A stretch of 33,735 bases of DNA from DATJSJ01 sp035504175 (GTDB taxonomy: Bacteria; Pseudomonadota; Alphaproteobacteria; Acetobacterales; Acetobacteraceae): NCBI GenBank assembly GCA_035504175.1, contig DATJSJ010000257.1:1-33735 (forward strand), given 5' to 3'. Positions within the stretch are counted from its first letter, which is position 1; every line of letters begins with the position of its first letter. The position numbers and the translations under genes were made by a program. Positions 32,356-33,735 of this stretch are shown here, in pieces. The notes below the pieces were generated by a model. The model was not told the origin of the DNA. It ran no database searches and worked only from the letters and a program-made list of their open reading frames with translations.

Positions 32356-33603
32356 ATGGACGATCTTTCCCTCACGGAAGAGGATTTTGCCGAGCGGCGC
32401 CGCGCCGCCGAGCAGGGATTGTCGACTCCAGCCCGACGCGGGCGCTGGCGTCTGCTGCTGTTCGCTTCCCTCCTGGGCGTCGCCGCGTTCGGCAGCGAGT
32501 ACGCCTGGCGGCACGGCCAGGCCCCGGCGGCGCCGCCGCCGCCGCCACCGCCGGTGACGGTCAGTCAGCCGCTGCAACGCGACGTCCAGCCCGCCGCCCG
32601 CTTCCTCGGTCAGTTCTCCGCCGTCGACACGGTGGAGTTGCGCGCCCAGGTCGGCGGCACGCTGACCGCGATCGATTTCCGCGACGGCCAGATCGTGCAC
32701 AAGGGCGATCCGCTGTTCGTCATCGATCCGCGGCCCTTCCAGATCCGGCTCGACCAGGCGGTCGCGCAGTTCCAGACCGCGCAGGCCAAGGCGACGCTGA
32801 CCGGGGTGGAACTCTGGCGCGCGCAGCAGTTGAAGCGCACCGAGTTCGGCACCGCCGAAACCGTCGATGAGCGCGCGGCCGACCAGCGCACCGCGCTGGC
32901 CGCGATCGACGCGGCCAAGGCGGCGATCATGGACGCCCGGCTGGATCTCGAATTCGCGCGCATCGCGGCACCGTTCACCGGCCGGATCGGCGCACATCTC
33001 GTCTCCGTCGGCAGCCTGGTGAGCGGCAGCCGCGGCGGCACCAGCCCGACCACGCTGCTCGCCACGATCGTCCGACTCGACCCGATCTACATCGATTTCG
33101 ACATGAGCGAGTCCGACTACCGCGCCTATCGTCGCGCCGTGGGCGGCGCCGGGCCGCGCGGCGACGTCGCGATCAGTCTCGACGGCGACGGGCATTTCGA
33201 CCGCCACGGCACGCTCGACTTCATCGACAACGTGGTCAACCGCAGCAGCGGCACCATCCATGCGCGCGCCACCGTGCCGAATCCGGACCTCAGCATCACC
33301 CCGGGACAGTTCGCCCGGCTGCGTTTGGCACTCGGCAAGCCGGCGCCGGTGCTGCTGGTGCCGGCCGCTGCCGTGATCCCCGACCAGTCGCGCCACGTGG
33401 TGATGACGGTGGCGCCGGACGGGACGGTGGTGCCGAAGGTAGTCGAGACCGGCGCGCTCTATGGCGGATTGCGCGCGATCCGCAGCGGGCTGCGTCCGGG
33501 TGACCGCGTCATCATCGACGGGCTGGTCCGGGCGCGGCCCGGATCCCGGGTCACGCCGGTCAAGGGGGCGATCGCCCCCGACGCCGGCGCCGACCCGGGC
33601 TGA
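32356..33603 (+). CDS. RND efflux periplasmic adaptor (membrane fusion protein)
   Basis: A 415-aa HlyD/AcrA-type adaptor. It has a cytoplasmic N-terminus, an N-terminal hydrophobic anchor (LLLFASLLGVAAFG, about residues 35-48) and a Pro-rich linker. The barrel-sandwich lipoyl halves are TVELRAQVGGTLTAIDFRDG and RIAAPFTGRIGAHLVSVGSLV, around a short alpha-hairpin with AQAKATLTGVELWRAQQLK. Beta-barrel and membrane-proximal domains follow (TPGQFARLRLALG, PAAAVIPDQ). It links an inner-membrane RND pump to an outer-membrane channel. No lipobox is seen. The permease starts 77 bases downstream; the TetR gene is divergent. Confidence 0.93.
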   Translation: MDDLSLTEEDFAERRRAAEQGLSTPARRGRWRLLLFASLLGVAAFGSEYAWRHGQAPAAPPPPPPPVTVSQPLQRDVQPAARFLGQFSAVDTVELRAQVGGTLTAIDFRDGQIVHKGDPLFVIDPRPFQIRLDQAVAQFQTAQAKATLTGVELWRAQQLKRTEFGTAETVDERAADQRTALAAIDAAKAAIMDARLDLEFARIAAPFTGRIGAHLVSVGSLVSGSRGGTSPTTLLATIVRLDPIYIDFDMSESDYRAYRRAVGGAGPRGDVAISLDGDGHFDRHGTLDFIDNVVNRSSGTIHARATVPNPDLSITPGQFARLRLALGKPAPVLLVPAAAVIPDQSRHVVMTVAPDGTVVPKVVETGALYGGLRAIRSGLRPGDRVIIDGLVRARPGSRVTPVKGAIAPDAGADPG

Positions 33604-33680
33604 GACGGGGCGCCCGCGCCAGCATCTTCTTCGATCCGCCGAATTCCCGCTCGCGCGGAATCCGCTGCAGGAGGCGCGTC

Positions 33681-33735
33681 ATGCGCTTTACCCACCGCTT
33701 CATCGACCGGCCCATCCTGGCCACCGTGCTCAGCG
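33681..33735 (+). CDS. RND efflux permease, first 18 residues (runs off the right edge)
   Basis: MRFTHRFIDRPILATVLS matches the N-terminus of AcrB/MexB-type hydrophobe-amphiphile RND pumps (FxxFFIDRPIFAxVLS), where the first transmembrane helix begins. AGGAGG (33669-33674) is six bases before the ATG. It follows the adaptor gene as in typical efflux operons. Only the start can be judged here. Confidence 0.85.
   Translation, partial: MRFTHRFIDRPILATVLS

Overview
The window is very GC-rich, densely coded DNA with many 1-16 nt gene overlaps. NDUFA12-type complex I subunit, DUF2155, Coq7-type hydroxylase, HNH/CxxC endonuclease and an NrdJ-like TSCPD protein together point to an alphaproteobacterium, most likely Rhodospirillales/Acetobacteraceae. 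This placement is inference from gene content and base composition. I see no rRNA, tRNA, CRISPR array or transposase.

Layout. 1-3.0 kb: start of a HisN/IMPase-like phosphatase (-), a DUF1127 gene (+) with palindromes upstream, and a nuclease-DUF2075 helicase (-) split by a one-base frameshift. 3.2-6.4 kb (-): a COG3146 GNAT-like protein, RidA, and a stand-alone NrdJ-like TSCPD protein overlapping ridA. 6.6-10.4 kb (+): NDUFA12, MlaD, a 74-aa protein, DUF2155, otsB, otsA. The DUF2155/otsB junction is a 4 x 14-nt tandem repeat that repeats the ATGA stop/start overlap. 10.5-13 kb: GST (-), dsbB-coq7 (+), HNH endonuclease (-). 13.4-15.7 kb: pqiB-pqiC without pqiA. 15.8-20.4 kb: a small membrane protein (-), then a tight trio of secreted alpha/beta hydrolase, polytopic spermidine-synthase-like protein and Tat-signal PCMT-like methyltransferase. 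20.5-24.4 kb: exported beta-carbonic anhydrase (-), gamma-glutamyltransferase (+), SthA transhydrogenase (-). 24.5-27.5 kb: an ABC ATPase-SDR-Ldh operon (-). 27.6-31.5 kb: SRAP/YedK-like protein (-), glycosyltransferase (+), and a Bcr/CflA-type MFS exporter bracketed by two near-identical ~65-nt palindromic repeats that also supply stop codons to the flanking genes. 31.5 kb to the end: a TetR regulator divergent from an RND adaptor and the start of its permease.

How the genes work together. Envelope and export functions dominate: lipid transport (MlaD, PqiBC), disulfide formation (DsbB), exported enzymes and multidrug efflux. The rest covers redox and quinone metabolism (NDUFA12, Coq7, SthA), trehalose synthesis (OtsBA) and DNA-related housekeeping (SRAP, HNH, DUF2075). 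Most of it looks like ordinary chromosome. The least explained parts are the 16.1-20.4 kb trio, the stuttered ATGA junction at 8.3 kb, the pseudo-RNR/RidA pair, and the repeat-flanked exporter.
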